Shown one piece after another: positions 1 through 8,596 of a DNA stretch of 57,700 bases (positions within the stretch are counted from its first letter, which is position 1; every line of letters starts with the position of its first letter). Source of the stretch: a virus. A model generated the notes under the pieces. It searched no databases, was not told the DNA's origin, and was given only the letters and a program-made list of their open reading frames with translations. The DNA lies in IMG/VR virus record IMGVR_UViG_3300035145_002905, positions 1-57,700 of that record; one strand, written 5' to 3'. The position numbers were made by a program, and so were the translations under genes.

Positions 1-40
1 AGATGTTCTTACAAAATTTTTAAAAAAATAAAGAAAAGAC

Positions 41-71
41 TTGGATATATCAATTTTTTTTCGTATATTTA
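41..71 (+). promoter_or_regulatory. Promoter ahead of the uvdE-like gene (TTG-N20-TATATTTA)
   Basis: TTGG at 41-44 and TATATTTA at 64-71 are separated by 20 nt counted from TTG. The geometry and sequence fit both the Bacteroidota promoter (TTG, 19-21 nt, TAnnTTTG) and a sigma70 promoter (TTGnnn-N17-TATAwT). The same spacing recurs at 6944 and 32285. The next gene starts about 30 nt downstream. Function is inferred from sequence only. Confidence 0.6.
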
Positions 72-101
72 CATTAGTAAATAAACTATAAAAGAATAAA
101 T

Positions 102-1001
102 ATGAATTTAGGATACGCTTGTATTAACATGACTCTTGGTAAACAAAAACCAAAAGTAACTACTAATCGTTCAATGATTAAAAGAACCTTCTTAGAGAAG
201 GGTGTAGAATATGCTGGTGAATTATCTCTTCAAAACGCTAGAGATTTATTCACTATCTTAGAATGGAATAATCAGAATAACATCAAATGTTTCAGATTAT
301 CTTCTGATATATTTCCATGGGCTTCAGAGTATGGTATTGAAAACTCACCATACTACAAACGAATTGAAACAATACTTCAGGCGTGTGGTCATTATGCAAC
401 TACCAATGGTATTCGTATTACCGCACATCCTGGTCCTTTCAATGTACTTGTATCTCCAAGAGAGAATGTTGTACAGAATACAATTACCGATTTAGAAATA
501 CATGGTAAGATATTTGATATGTTAGGATTATCTAAAACTCCATACAACAAACTAAACATTCATTGTAATGGTGTATATGGTGATAAGATTTCTGCTATGG
601 ATAGATTCTGTAAGAACTTTGAAAGATTATCAGAATCAGTACAAGGTAGATTGACTGTTGAGAATGATGATAAGGCATCTATGTACTCGGTAAAAGATTT
701 GATGTACATACATGAGAGAATCGGTATTCCTATTGTATTTGATTATCATCACCACAAATTCAACACAGGTGGTTTATCAGAACAAGAGGCACTTGAATTG
801 GCAATCTCTACATGGCCGAAAGGTATCAAACCAATTGTTCATTATTCAGAATCAAAACAATTACATGAAAACAATGAGAAACTCAAACCACAAGCTCACT
901 CAGATTACATCAACGAGTTACCTAACTTATATGGTAACGATGTAGATGTTATGGTAGAGGCTAAGGCAAAAGAGTTATCTATATTACCATTTATAAAATG
1001 A
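102..1001 (+). CDS. uvdE: UV damage endonuclease (UvdE/UVDE family)
   Basis: This 299-residue protein is a UvdE-type endonuclease, a TIM-barrel metal-dependent enzyme that nicks DNA 5' to UV photoproducts and starts alternative excision repair. Family blocks seen are GYACIN at residues 4-9, FRLSSDIFPW at 64-73, HPGP at 109-112, NIHCNGVYGDK at 152-162, TVENDD at 185-190 and FDYHHHKFN at 213-221. The His, Glu and Asp in these blocks match the usual metal ligands, and the length is normal for the family. It is the first gene behind the promoter at 41-71 and its end overlaps the next start by 4 nt. It probably protects phage DNA from light damage, as expected for a surface-water phage. Confidence 0.93.
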   Translation: MNLGYACINMTLGKQKPKVTTNRSMIKRTFLEKGVEYAGELSLQNARDLFTILEWNNQNNIKCFRLSSDIFPWASEYGIENSPYYKRIETILQACGHYATTNGIRITAHPGPFNVLVSPRENVVQNTITDLEIHGKIFDMLGLSKTPYNKLNIHCNGVYGDKISAMDRFCKNFERLSESVQGRLTVENDDKASMYSVKDLMYIHERIGIPIVFDYHHHKFNTGGLSEQEALELAISTWPKGIKPIVHYSESKQLHENNEKLKPQAHSDYINELPNLYGNDVDVMVEAKAKELSILPFIK

Positions 1002-1309
1002 AAATAAAACAACACTTACAAAAATATATAGGTTGGTACTTCTTAGTAGCATCTATATGGATGATGTTTCAAGAAGGATATGGAATGGAAGGATTCCTTA
1101 TTTTCTTTTTAACCATTTTAAAAGTACCACCATTTGATTTAGTTGGTAGAGGATTCGATTGGGCTGGTAGAGTTGGTACAAAGTGGGGATTGAGGATGAA
1201 AGCTTGGAAGGAACAACAATCAAGACCAGTTAGAGTATTAGTAACAATAATCGCTATTATTATAATGATACTAATCGTTTGGTTTATGCCAGAATGTGAA
1301 TTATGTTAA
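998..1309 (+). CDS. Small two-segment membrane protein, unknown function
   Basis: This is a 103-residue protein I do not recognise. It has a hydrophobic stretch at about residues 13-45 (including GWYFLVASIWMMF and FLIFFLTIL), a basic middle (WGLRMKAWKEQQSRPVR) and a strongly hydrophobic helix at about 80-97 (LVTIIAIIIMILIVWF). It ends in CELC. The layout suggests an inner-membrane protein with two spanning helices and a positively charged loop. The start overlaps the uvdE stop (ATGA), so it is probably translationally coupled. No role can be assigned. Confidence 0.7.
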   Translation: MKIKQHLQKYIGWYFLVASIWMMFQEGYGMEGFLIFFLTILKVPPFDLVGRGFDWAGRVGTKWGLRMKAWKEQQSRPVRVLVTIIAIIIMILIVWFMPECELC

Positions 1310-1319
1310 AAAGTAAATT

Positions 1320-1484
1320 ATGGATAGAGGTAAAAGACTGCAGAAATCAGAAACTGCAAGAGAGAAAAGAAAGAAAGTTAAAGAAACTTTAGAAACTATT
1401 GAAAAAAGAAAATATGCTGATGCTAAAAATCTTAAAAAGAAATATAAGAAAATAAAAAATAGGCATCACGATAATAAAATATAA
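1320..1484 (+). CDS. 54-residue Lys-rich protein, unknown
   Basis: A short ORF starts at ATG 1320 and stops at TAA 1482-1484. It encodes a very basic, helical, coiled-coil-like protein (starts MDRGKRLQKSETARE, later KYADAKNLKKKYKKIKN). It fills the gap between two co-oriented genes, with 10 nt before it and 3 nt after it, as a real small phage gene would. Nucleic-acid binding is possible from the charge but not shown. Confidence 0.5.
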   Translation: MDRGKRLQKSETAREKRKKVKETLETIEKRKYADAKNLKKKYKKIKNRHHDNKI

Positions 1485-1487
1485 GTT

Positions 1488-1724
1488 ATGAATAAATCAG
1501 AAATTACAAAAAATCTAAAACAGATTAAACAATTATTGGAAGAAGATTCTCCAATAATTGCAAAAGAAAGAGTTGGTTTTCTAATCAATGATATTGAAAA
1601 CGAAAGACAATATAGAGGTCAACAAGGAAGAACTGATAGACAAGTTGAAGGTAATTATAAAGCAATATTATATTCTTTAATAGGATTAGGTATCAGTTTT
1701 TTATTAATATTTTTATTTAGTTAA
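1488..1724 (+). CDS. Small tail-anchored membrane protein, unknown
   Basis: This 78-residue protein has a soluble helical N-terminus (MNKSEITKNLKQIKQLLEED) and one C-terminal membrane helix at about residues 58-77 (AILYSLIGLGISFLLIFLF). That is a tail-anchored layout. It lies 3 nt behind the preceding small gene and 3 nt before the next, so it is part of the same transcription unit. I do not recognise a family. Confidence 0.65.
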   Translation: MNKSEITKNLKQIKQLLEEDSPIIAKERVGFLINDIENERQYRGQQGRTDRQVEGNYKAILYSLIGLGISFLLIFLFS

Positions 1725-1727
1725 TAA

Positions 1728-2048
1728 ATGGAGTATAGAAAAATAATGAAGTTATTGGAAATCCAATATCTTAAAGGTAGGTTAGATGAATTGTATAAAG
1801 GTTATGTACCTCATCATATAGGGCACGATAATCGTGTAGTTGATTCTCGTATTACAAAATACGAAAATAAACTTGAAAATATTGATGAGATATCATTTTA
1901 TCTCTATCAAGTAGAAAGAGAAAATCAAAGGTTTTCAAAACATAGAAGTAAAACAATTATAAAAGAATTACTGAACGATGTTTTAAAAGAAGAAATTTCA
2001 GATGAACTAAAAAGTAAAATAGAAAAACAGTTAGAGAGATATAAATGA
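1728..2048 (+). CDS. Hypothetical protein, charged and helical
   Basis: This is a 106-residue soluble protein rich in Lys, Glu and Arg, with likely helices throughout (for example KYENKLENIDEISFYLYQVE). No signal peptide, membrane helix or recognised motif is seen. Its stop overlaps the thymidylate synthase start by 4 nt (ATGA), so the two are probably translationally coupled. No function can be given. Confidence 0.6.
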   Translation: MEYRKIMKLLEIQYLKGRLDELYKGYVPHHIGHDNRVVDSRITKYENKLENIDEISFYLYQVERENQRFSKHRSKTIIKELLNDVLKEEISDELKSKIEKQLERYK

Positions 2049-2923
2049 ACACATTAGACAAACAATATCAAGGAATATTAAGAAAACTCATAATGTATGG
2101 GAATGAAAAAGAAGATAGGACTGGTACAGGTACATTATCTTACTTTGGAGAAACTTTCAGACATGATATGAGTAAAGGGTTTCCACTTCTAACCACAAAG
2201 AAGATGGCAATTAAATCAATGATTACAGAATTAAAGTGGTTCTTAAAAGGTGGAACAAATATTAAATACTTGGTAGATAATGGATGTAATATTTGGAATG
2301 GTGATGCATATAAACAATATAAACGTGCATATGATTGGGATTTAGATGAATATCTATCACAAGAAGATTTTATTCAGAAGATAAAAGATGATGAATTGTT
2401 TGCAAGAACATGGGGAGAACTTGGTCCAATCTATGGACAACAATGGAAAAATTGGAATGGGATAGACCAAATAAAAAAATTAATTGATGATATCAAAACA
2501 AATCCAAATAGTAGAAGATTGATGGTAAGTGCATGGAATGTAGATAAGTTAAATCAAATGACACTTCCACCTTGTCATTATGGATTCCAATGTTATGTAA
2601 ACAATGGTAAATTATCTTTGATGTGGAATCAACGAAGTGTTGATACTTTCTTAGGATTACCATTCAACATTGCATCTTATGGATTGTTATTGTTATTATT
2701 ATGTAAAGAGACAGGTTTAGAGCCAGGCGAGTTGATTGGAAATCTAGGAGATGTTCATTTATATAAAAACCACTTAGAACAAGCACACGAACAAATAAAA
2801 AGAGATTCATTTAAACTACCATCAATTACACTAGAATCAGTAGATGTACTAAATGGTGAATTTGATTATTCCATAGTTGATTATGAATCTCACCCAACAA
2901 TTAAGGCACCACTATCAAACTAA
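2045..2923 (+). CDS. thyA: Thymidylate synthase (ThyA type)
   Basis: This 292-residue enzyme makes dTMP from dUMP with methylene-tetrahydrofolate, supplying thymidine for phage DNA. Seen motifs are the N-terminal EDRTGTGT loop at about 18-25, FPLLTTKK, the catalytic PPCHYGFQ with Cys at about residue 177, QRSVDTFLGLPFNIASYG, and LGDVHLYKNH near the C-terminus. It is longer than the 264-residue E. coli enzyme because of an insertion at about residues 85-115, before the conserved LGPIYGQQW block; such insertions are common in the family. It sits in the metabolic block beside repair and modification genes. Confidence 0.97.
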   Translation: MNTLDKQYQGILRKLIMYGNEKEDRTGTGTLSYFGETFRHDMSKGFPLLTTKKMAIKSMITELKWFLKGGTNIKYLVDNGCNIWNGDAYKQYKRAYDWDLDEYLSQEDFIQKIKDDELFARTWGELGPIYGQQWKNWNGIDQIKKLIDDIKTNPNSRRLMVSAWNVDKLNQMTLPPCHYGFQCYVNNGKLSLMWNQRSVDTFLGLPFNIASYGLLLLLLCKETGLEPGELIGNLGDVHLYKNHLEQAHEQIKRDSFKLPSITLESVDVLNGEFDYSIVDYESHPTIKAPLSN

Positions 2924-2926
2924 TAT

Positions 2927-5059
2927 ATGCCAAACATTAGACAATTTGCACACGAAAATGGTGAAATACATAGATTTAATTTAAATCTTTATGTAGGTGG
3001 AACATCTATAACTAAGGGTGGTGGATTTGAACCACTATCTGCAAGACAAGATATCCGACCTAAATATAAAGAAAAATATAATATAGATTTACCTAAACAA
3101 GAATTTATTAGTTATGCATCTGTTATTGCAAAAAACATAGGTGTGAAGAATCTGATAAATGAAGCTAAATCAGGTAGTGGTACAAAACGAATTATAAGAA
3201 AGGCAACAGAATATATTCAAAAATATGAATTCTTACCCAACGAACATCAACGAAGAACTTTATATCATTTCGAGTTTCAACCAGGTGTAAGAGATGATAT
3301 TTATTTTTCAAAAGAAAAAGAATATGGTATTTGTAATGCCAGTTGGAACGAACATGATGAACGATATCAATTTTCTCTTGTAAAAGAATGGTTTACTGAA
3401 GAAGATACAAATCAAAGATATGATGAAACATATGGAAAAGATTATCAAAAGTGGATAGATAATCATTTTGATGAAATAGAATATCACAAACAAGAATCAA
3501 GAATGATAATGCATTTTATTTCTTGGTTGGATTCATTACCCTTGAAAGCAAGTTATACATTTTCATTAGGACACTTTGATGATTGTTGGTGGATAAATGA
3601 AGAAGGAAAACAACTTAATCTAACAGAACATCCTAGATGTATAAACAGATATATAGATGGAAGAGACCCATGGAATTACGCTAATGATATGCAGTGGTTA
3701 ATATCTGATGAAATTGATTCAGATGATAATCATTTAGGATATTGGGGTAATATTAAAATGGCAAATAAAATTACTAGTATTATAGGAGAGTTATCAAGTT
3801 TAGGCCCACATTGGGGTGGATATATTGCAGATAAACCTAAAGATGTTATAGAATATTGTACTCCAACAATTGTTGATAATCATCCACTTGCATTAACAGA
3901 TTCAATACCTCATTTAAAAAATATAGAATTTAAAATAGTACCAGCTGATAATTGTAAGTTGATGGCAATAGAATGTGATGAATTTAATCAAGGTACTTTG
4001 TTTGATTCAGTTGCATCTAAGTTTTATGAAATGCAAAAAATAGTAAAAAAGAATAATGGTAAATTATTTTTAGCAATTAGACAAGAATCATTTCAACACG
4101 AAGTAGAAGAATCTATATTCAGAGTAACAAAAGAATGGGGATGGGATAAAAAAGATGTGATAGTATTTGATTGTAATATAACTAGAGCAAATTTAGATTA
4201 CTTGATAAAAACATACCAAAATGACCCTATTGATGAACCAAACTCAGCAGTTCCTTTAAGTTCTTATTTTAAGAATCCATGGGCACTTACTCAATCATGG
4301 AATAGGAGACATAGCTTTAGTTTACTAGTAAACAAAATAACTCCATTAAGAATTGCAACAATTGATAGATTTTTAACACACAAAGTTCACAATGATAGTT
4401 TAGTTACATTACGAGGCGTATCAAAAGATTATGAAGATATTCAATCTCTGGCACAAGTACCTTTAAAAAATATAGAAAGAATAAAATCTATAAGAGAACA
4501 ATCTATTGAAGATTATTATCCAATAGAAAAGACTGAACAGAATAAACATTTATTAGAGGTGGGTGCTACTGTATTTGATTCTGTAATTACAGTTTATAAA
4601 AATTCAAAATTTAATATTGTATGTGAAACAGAAATATCTGGTCATAGTGGTAAACCTCTTTTAAATCATGTATCTGAAAAAACTTTATTACCAATACTTT
4701 GTGGTTGTTTAGTATTTAGTGTAGTACCTGGAGATAACTATAAAATAATGGAAGATGAGTGGGGATTAAATTTTTCTTATCTTAATGAATTTGGAATTTC
4801 AAATTATAGGAACAATACATTATTACAAAACTTAGAAGAAGTTGAGAAACTAAGTTTGTTTTCACACAAAGGAGAACATGAATTAGAACAACTTTATAGA
4901 AAACATGAAAAAATTATTTGGGATAATTATAGAGTGTTAGAGAATGCTTTATATACAAACAAAACAGAAGATGATATTGTTAGAATACTAAATCATCATA
5001 AATCATATCCAACAAAAGTTTATGCAAAACAAAAGTTCGAGGCAAAACGTTTAATATGA
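2927..5059 (+). CDS. SGNH-hydrolase-like / glycosyltransferase-like fusion protein
   Basis: This 710-residue protein seems to have two parts. Residues about 20-300 look like a phage SGNH (GDSL) hydrolase: a nucleophile-type block GGTSIT at about 24-29, an INEAKSGSGTKRI block at about 80-92, and a late DDNHLGYWGN block that would carry the catalytic Asp/His pair. Residues about 330-710 resemble two other proteins here (33271-34506 and 52248-53618) that share a C-terminal SEKTLLPI-type motif, here at about 583-590, followed by a hydrophobic strand. I read that part as a sugar-transferase-like domain. An esterase or deacetylase joined to a glycosyltransferase would suit glycan tailoring. The individual domain calls are by motif only. 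Confidence 0.5.
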   Translation: MPNIRQFAHENGEIHRFNLNLYVGGTSITKGGGFEPLSARQDIRPKYKEKYNIDLPKQEFISYASVIAKNIGVKNLINEAKSGSGTKRIIRKATEYIQKYEFLPNEHQRRTLYHFEFQPGVRDDIYFSKEKEYGICNASWNEHDERYQFSLVKEWFTEEDTNQRYDETYGKDYQKWIDNHFDEIEYHKQESRMIMHFISWLDSLPLKASYTFSLGHFDDCWWINEEGKQLNLTEHPRCINRYIDGRDPWNYANDMQWLISDEIDSDDNHLGYWGNIKMANKITSIIGELSSLGPHWGGYIADKPKDVIEYCTPTIVDNHPLALTDSIPHLKNIEFKIVPADNCKLMAIECDEFNQGTLFDSVASKFYEMQKIVKKNNGKLFLAIRQESFQHEVEESIFRVTKEWGWDKKDVIVFDCNITRANLDYLIKTYQNDPIDEPNSAVPLSSYFKNPWALTQSWNRRHSFSLLVNKITPLRIATIDRFLTHKVHNDSLVTLRGVSKDYEDIQSLAQVPLKNIERIKSIREQSIEDYYPIEKTEQNKHLLEVGATVFDSVITVYKNSKFNIVCETEISGHSGKPLLNHVSEKTLLPILCGCLVFSVVPGDNYKIMEDEWGLNFSYLNEFGISNYRNNTLLQNLEEVEKLSLFSHKGEHELEQLYRKHEKIIWDNYRVLENALYTNKTEDDIVRILNHHKSYPTKVYAKQKFEAKRLI

Positions 5060-5553
5060 TAAAAGATTATAAATTATTTACAGATATAGAATGTGATGAA
5101 ATAATAGAATGGATAGAATCAGATTCACAGAATTGGGAAGTTTATAATTTTAAAAGAAAAAAATGTAAAAGAAAACTTTTTGGAAAAAATATATTATACT
5201 ACAATAGAATAAAAGAAAAGGTAAAACAAATTTTAGAAATCGATGCAGATTCTGAAGTAGGAGTTTTAAAATATGAAAAGGGAGATTACTTCAGTCCACA
5301 TATAGATTCTACATCAGATGGATTTCATGATGATTGGATTTGGAACGTAAACATACAACTTACAAATCCAAACGATTATACTGGTGGTGAGTTGATACAT
5401 AAAAATCAATCATATAAAATACAAAAGGGTAATTTATATTTTTATCGTTCAAATGAACTACATGGTGTAAATGAAGTAACAAATGGACTACGTTACTGTA
5501 TAGTATTTTATATAAAAAAGAATGATTTTAAAAAACAAAAACAACTGATATGA
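5056..5553 (+). CDS. 2-oxoglutarate/Fe(II) oxygenase (P4H type)
   Basis: This 165-residue protein has the complete double-stranded beta-helix dioxygenase signature: PHID with His82 and Asp84, the distal His136 in ELHGV, and Arg146 in GLRYCIVFY for the 2-oxoglutarate carboxylate. The GDYFSPHID and GGEL blocks are typical of prolyl-4-hydroxylase-type enzymes common in marine T4-like phages. The substrate (protein side chain, nucleic acid or small molecule) cannot be told from sequence. The start overlaps the preceding stop by 4 nt and the stop overlaps the next start. Confidence 0.9.
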   Translation: MIKDYKLFTDIECDEIIEWIESDSQNWEVYNFKRKKCKRKLFGKNILYYNRIKEKVKQILEIDADSEVGVLKYEKGDYFSPHIDSTSDGFHDDWIWNVNIQLTNPNDYTGGELIHKNQSYKIQKGNLYFYRSNELHGVNEVTNGLRYCIVFYIKKNDFKKQKQLI

Positions 5554-6023
5554 GTAAGAAGTATAAAGTAATATTAATTAGTGGTGGATTTGACCCTGTT
5601 CATAAAGGCCACATAGAATGTATCCAAAATGCTAAAAAGTTAGCAGATGAAGTTTGGATAGGCTTGAACAACGATAGTTGGTTACATAGAAAAAAAGGTA
5701 AACAATTTATGAAAGAAGGTGAAAGAAAATTCATAATGGAAAACCTTAAAGATGTGGATTATGCTTATGTAATGAATCCACTTATAAATGGAGATGATAC
5801 GGCAATTGATTTCATCGACCATGCAAGAAGAAAATATATAAACGAAAATGGTGATTTACCAAAAGGTGTAATGGCATTTGGTAATGGTGGTGATAGAACA
5901 GAAACAACCACACCAGAAAATGATGTTTGTAATAGTTATGGAATAGATTCAGTATGGGGATTGGGTGATAAAGTACAATCTTCATCATGGTTATTAGAAA
6001 AATATTTAAATATAGCGGAATGA
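5550..6023 (+). CDS. Cytidylyltransferase-fold nucleotidyltransferase (RfaE/TagD-like)
   Basis: This 157-residue protein starts with a GGFDPVHKGHIECI block, in which HKGH at 18-21 is the HxGH nucleotide-binding motif of the cytidylyltransferase superfamily. FGNGGDR at 110-116 and a C-terminal SSSWLLEKY segment correspond to the later conserved blocks of RfaE/HldE-type or glycerol-3-phosphate-type enzymes. It would join a sugar phosphate or alditol phosphate to CMP or AMP. It may feed the sugar-modification genes elsewhere in the window. The exact substrate is unknown. Confidence 0.8.
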   Translation: MSKKYKVILISGGFDPVHKGHIECIQNAKKLADEVWIGLNNDSWLHRKKGKQFMKEGERKFIMENLKDVDYAYVMNPLINGDDTAIDFIDHARRKYINENGDLPKGVMAFGNGGDRTETTTPENDVCNSYGIDSVWGLGDKVQSSSWLLEKYLNIAE

Positions 6024-6027
6024 AAAT

Positions 6028-6264
6028 ATGCAAGTAAACATTAAACCTTTAGTAGAAAGTACACCTAATGATATGGAATTAGGGAAAAAAGTTAGAGAGA
6101 TATATTGGGATAGAATAGATAAGATTAACCAACTTGATAAATGGGATGGTACAATCTATGAATCACCGGATGGTGGTGAAACTATTTATGAAAGACCATT
6201 TGGTTCTGATATATCAGAAAGAAAATTAGTAAAAGATAAATCACAATTAAATTTATTCGAATGA
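6028..6264 (+). CDS. Small protein with C-terminal clamp-binding-like motif
   Basis: This 78-residue soluble acidic protein belongs to no family I recognise. It has a short repeat-like segment (DGTIYESPDGGETIYERP at about 38-55) and ends KSQLNLFE. QLNLF matches the bacterial beta-clamp-binding pentamer QL(S/D)LF, placed at the extreme C-terminus as in many clamp clients. Interaction with a sliding clamp is therefore plausible but only inferred. It lies 4 nt behind the nucleotidyltransferase and overlaps the deformylase start by 4 nt. Confidence 0.65.
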   Translation: MQVNIKPLVESTPNDMELGKKVREIYWDRIDKINQLDKWDGTIYESPDGGETIYERPFGSDISERKLVKDKSQLNLFE

Positions 6265-6881
6265 CAAATATAGTTACAGATGTAAATCAACTGAAAAACC
6301 CAGTCACAGATTTACCAAAAAACAAAGATGAACAAGATGTTATTGCAGCAGCATTGCTGACTGCATTAAGTAAAAAAGATGGATTTGGATTATCTGCAAA
6401 CCAAATAGGAGTAGATAAACGAGTATGTGTTATTAAAGTAAAAGAACCACTAGTACTTGTTAATCCTCGTATAACGAACCGAAATGAAGATGCGGTAGTT
6501 TATATTGAATCATGTTTATCTCTTCCTAAAACGATGACTAAACCTCGTTATACAGTACGTTCTCAAAGTATAACTGTTGAAACAGATAATTTAGGAACAA
6601 TTGAATTTGGGCCAGATGAACCAAAGAAGATAGGTACAGAAGGACACAATTATTTTGGTGATGAAGGATTATTAGAATGTGTTGTTGCCCAACACGAGAT
6701 TGACCATTTAGATGGAATATTAATTACAGATGAAATAAGAAAATATGATAGAACCATCAGAAGTACAAAAAAGTATGGAAGAAACGAAAGAGTGATGGTA
6801 CAACTATCAGACGGTACAACAGAGTTCATGAAATACAAAAAAGCAGAACCATTACTAGCTAAAGGTGCCGAAATTCTGTAA
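6261..6881 (+). CDS. def: Peptide deformylase
   Basis: This 206-residue enzyme removes the formyl group from N-terminal Met of new proteins. All three family motifs are present: GFGLSANQIG at 41-50, ESCLSLP at 83-89 with metal-ligand Cys85, and QHEIDHLDG at 144-152 with HEIDH as the metal-binding and catalytic block. Phage deformylases are common in marine T4-like viruses. It is the last gene of the first unit. A 120-nt gap with a hairpin and a new promoter follows. Confidence 0.96.
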   Translation: MTNIVTDVNQLKNPVTDLPKNKDEQDVIAAALLTALSKKDGFGLSANQIGVDKRVCVIKVKEPLVLVNPRITNRNEDAVVYIESCLSLPKTMTKPRYTVRSQSITVETDNLGTIEFGPDEPKKIGTEGHNYFGDEGLLECVVAQHEIDHLDGILITDEIRKYDRTIRSTKKYGRNERVMVQLSDGTTEFMKYKKAEPLLAKGAEIL

Positions 6882-6889
6882 AACTTTTT

Positions 6890-6912
6890 TCGATGATATT
6901 TACATACATCGA
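6890..6912. promoter_or_regulatory. Inverted repeat around ATATTTACATA
   Basis: TCGATG at 6890-6895 pairs with CATCGA at 6907-6912 across an 11-nt centre, ATATTTACATA. It lies directly behind the deformylase stop and 30 nt before the promoter at 6944. It could be an operator or a weak transcript-end hairpin. There is no T run after it, so a classical terminator is unlikely. Confidence 0.35.
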
Positions 6913-6943
6913 CCAATTGTTGCATAAATAATTGAAAAATGCC

Positions 6944-6974
6944 TTGGAGCTTTCAAAAAAAAGTTTTATATTAG
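6944..6974 (+). promoter_or_regulatory. Promoter ahead of the lysozyme-like gene (TTG-N20-TATATTAG)
   Basis: TTG at 6944-6946 and TATATTAG at 6967-6974 are 20 nt apart. The 19 nt AAAAATGCCTTGGAGCTTT in and just before the -35 region are repeated exactly at 32275-32293, before the primase gene. Conservation beyond the core boxes suggests an activator or a shared class-specific element. A purine-rich AAAGGGAG at 6988-6995 precedes the ATG at 7002. Confidence 0.7.
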
Positions 6975-7001
6975 CTATAGTTTAATCAAAAGGGAGACCG
7001 T

Positions 7002-7595
7002 ATGAGAAAACAAATTATTTTTACATTGGTAGTGGCGTTACTATCATTTGGTATGATAGATTCAGCAATACCAAAACAAGATTCTAAATCACTAGTAGAG
7101 AGATTAGAAGAAGAAAGACTCAGAGAGTTAGAACTACAAAGACTCGAAGAAGAACGAATCAAACAATATCATGAGGATGAACTTAATAGATTCTTAGATG
7201 ATATAGGATTCAGAGAAAGTGGTAACAGATATGATATCACAAACAAGTGGGGTTATATGGGAAAATATCAATTTGGTAAAACAACCCTAAAAGGATTAGG
7301 ATTCAAAGTAACAAAACAAGAATTCTTAAATAACCCACAATTACAAGAAGAGGCAATGATGGCTTTATTACTACACAACAAAGAAAAATTACAAAAATAT
7401 ATTGATGTGTTTGATGGACAAACAATTAATGGAATGTATATTTCAGAGAGTGGTATATTAGCAGCAGCTCATCTTGGGGGACAGGGGTCTGTTAAAAGAT
7501 ACTTTAAAAATGGAAAAGTATTTAAAGATGGATTCGGAACAAAAATCACATCGTACATGGATAAATTTAGTGGGTACGATATTAAATTAAATTAA
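7002..7595 (+). CDS. Secreted lysozyme/transglycosylase-like protein
   Basis: This 197-residue protein has an N-terminal hydrophobic signal or anchor (residues 1-22), a charged coiled coil at about 28-62 (VERLEEERLRELELQRLEE) and then a lysozyme-superfamily domain. GFRESGNRYD at 69-78 carries the likely catalytic Glu72, followed by GYMGKYQFG at 84-92 and a later AAAHLGGQGSV block, the pattern of soluble lytic transglycosylases. It probably cuts peptidoglycan during lysis or infection. A strong purine-rich ribosome site (AAAGGGAG) and its own promoter precede it. A tail-associated role is a second possibility, but the signal peptide favours export. Confidence 0.8.
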   Translation: MRKQIIFTLVVALLSFGMIDSAIPKQDSKSLVERLEEERLRELELQRLEEERIKQYHEDELNRFLDDIGFRESGNRYDITNKWGYMGKYQFGKTTLKGLGFKVTKQEFLNNPQLQEEAMMALLLHNKEKLQKYIDVFDGQTINGMYISESGILAAAHLGGQGSVKRYFKNGKVFKDGFGTKITSYMDKFSGYDIKLN

Positions 7596-7599
7596 GGTT

Positions 7600-7875
7600 A
7601 TGGAATTATACACAATAATTGCTCTAGGAGGGTCTGTACTCCTAAACGTATTCTTATTAATAGGAACACGAAATCTAAACAGACAAAATGAACAATATCA
7701 AGATTATATCGAAGAGGAGTTAACAACCTCAGATACAATCAGAACTAAAGTAGAAAAAGCGTATAATAGAATGCAGGATGCTGACATTAGAGGTTCTTTT
7801 GAATCAGATGACGAAGTTGGTTCTGCTTTTACAGAACTAAAGTCTATTATGGAAGAACTAAATAAATCATTATAA
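7600..7875 (+). CDS. Small membrane-anchored protein, possible spanin-like
   Basis: This 91-residue protein has one N-terminal membrane helix at about residues 3-22 (LYTIIALGGSVLLNVFLLIG) followed by a charged helical domain with ADIRGSFESDDEVGSAF near the middle. Similar anchored small proteins are common in marine T4-like phages without a proven role. Position right behind the lysozyme-like gene and the helix-plus-coil layout would fit an inner-membrane spanin, but no partner lipoprotein is seen. Confidence 0.65.
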   Translation: MELYTIIALGGSVLLNVFLLIGTRNLNRQNEQYQDYIEEELTTSDTIRTKVEKAYNRMQDADIRGSFESDDEVGSAFTELKSIMEELNKSL

Positions 7876-7876
7876 T

Positions 7877-8596
7877 ATGCCAAGAAAAAGAAGAAAAAAA
7901 TCCAAAATGTATTTTGGTACACCTGCTCAAGAAGCAATTATCGAATACAACAATTGTAAAGACCCTGCAGTTAGAAACGAAATTTATAAAACACGAATTA
8001 AATATCCTTTCGAAAAACTAGCAGAGAATGTTTTAAATACATTTAAGTTTACTTACTTTGATGTACCAAAGAAAGATATTCAAACAGAAGTAGTTTCTAC
8101 AATGGTAGAAAAAATGCATATGTTTAAAGAAGGTAGAGGTAGAGCCTTTTCTTACTTTACTATTATTGCAAAGAACCATTTGATTTTAAAGAACAATGGT
8201 AACTACAAAAGATGGAAACAGAATGCATTAATCTCCACAATGCCTCCAACATGGAATCCGGAGAATGATTTTTATCATCAACAAGAAAATTCTGAAATGA
8301 AACAATTTAAAAAGTTGATGTTAGAGTATTGGGATAAAAACTTAAGTAAAGTATTTACGAAGAAAAGAGATATTCAAATTGCAGATGCTGTTTTAGAGTT
8401 ATTTAGAAGAGCAGAACATATAGAAAACTTTAATAAAAAACATTTATACCTTTTAATTAGAGAAATGACAGATGTTAAAACACATTATATTACTAAGGTT
8501 GTAAATGTAATGAAACAACATCAGAAGAAAATACTAAATGAATATTTAGAAGTAGGGGAGTTTACAATAGATAATGATGAGTTCTGGCAAGGATAA
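7877..8596 (+). CDS. 55: Late-transcription sigma factor (T4 gp55-like)
   Basis: This 239-residue protein resembles T4 gp55, the small sigma factor that directs host RNA polymerase to late promoters. A basic start (MPRKRRKKSKMYFG) is followed by a helical core, with QTEVVSTMVEKMHMF at about 69-83 and AFSYFTIIAKNHLI at 90-103 in the position of sigma region 2, the only promoter-reading domain of gp55. The tail EFTIDNDEFWQG is acidic and aromatic, like the clamp-contacting C-terminus of gp55. It is longer than T4 gp55 (185 residues). The repeated ATATTTATAyA element upstream of the structural genes is its natural candidate target. The family call rests on pattern and context. Confidence 0.72.
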   Translation: MPRKRRKKSKMYFGTPAQEAIIEYNNCKDPAVRNEIYKTRIKYPFEKLAENVLNTFKFTYFDVPKKDIQTEVVSTMVEKMHMFKEGRGRAFSYFTIIAKNHLILKNNGNYKRWKQNALISTMPPTWNPENDFYHQQENSEMKQFKKLMLEYWDKNLSKVFTKKRDIQIADAVLELFRRAEHIENFNKKHLYLLIREMTDVKTHYITKVVNVMKQHQKKILNEYLEVGEFTIDNDEFWQG

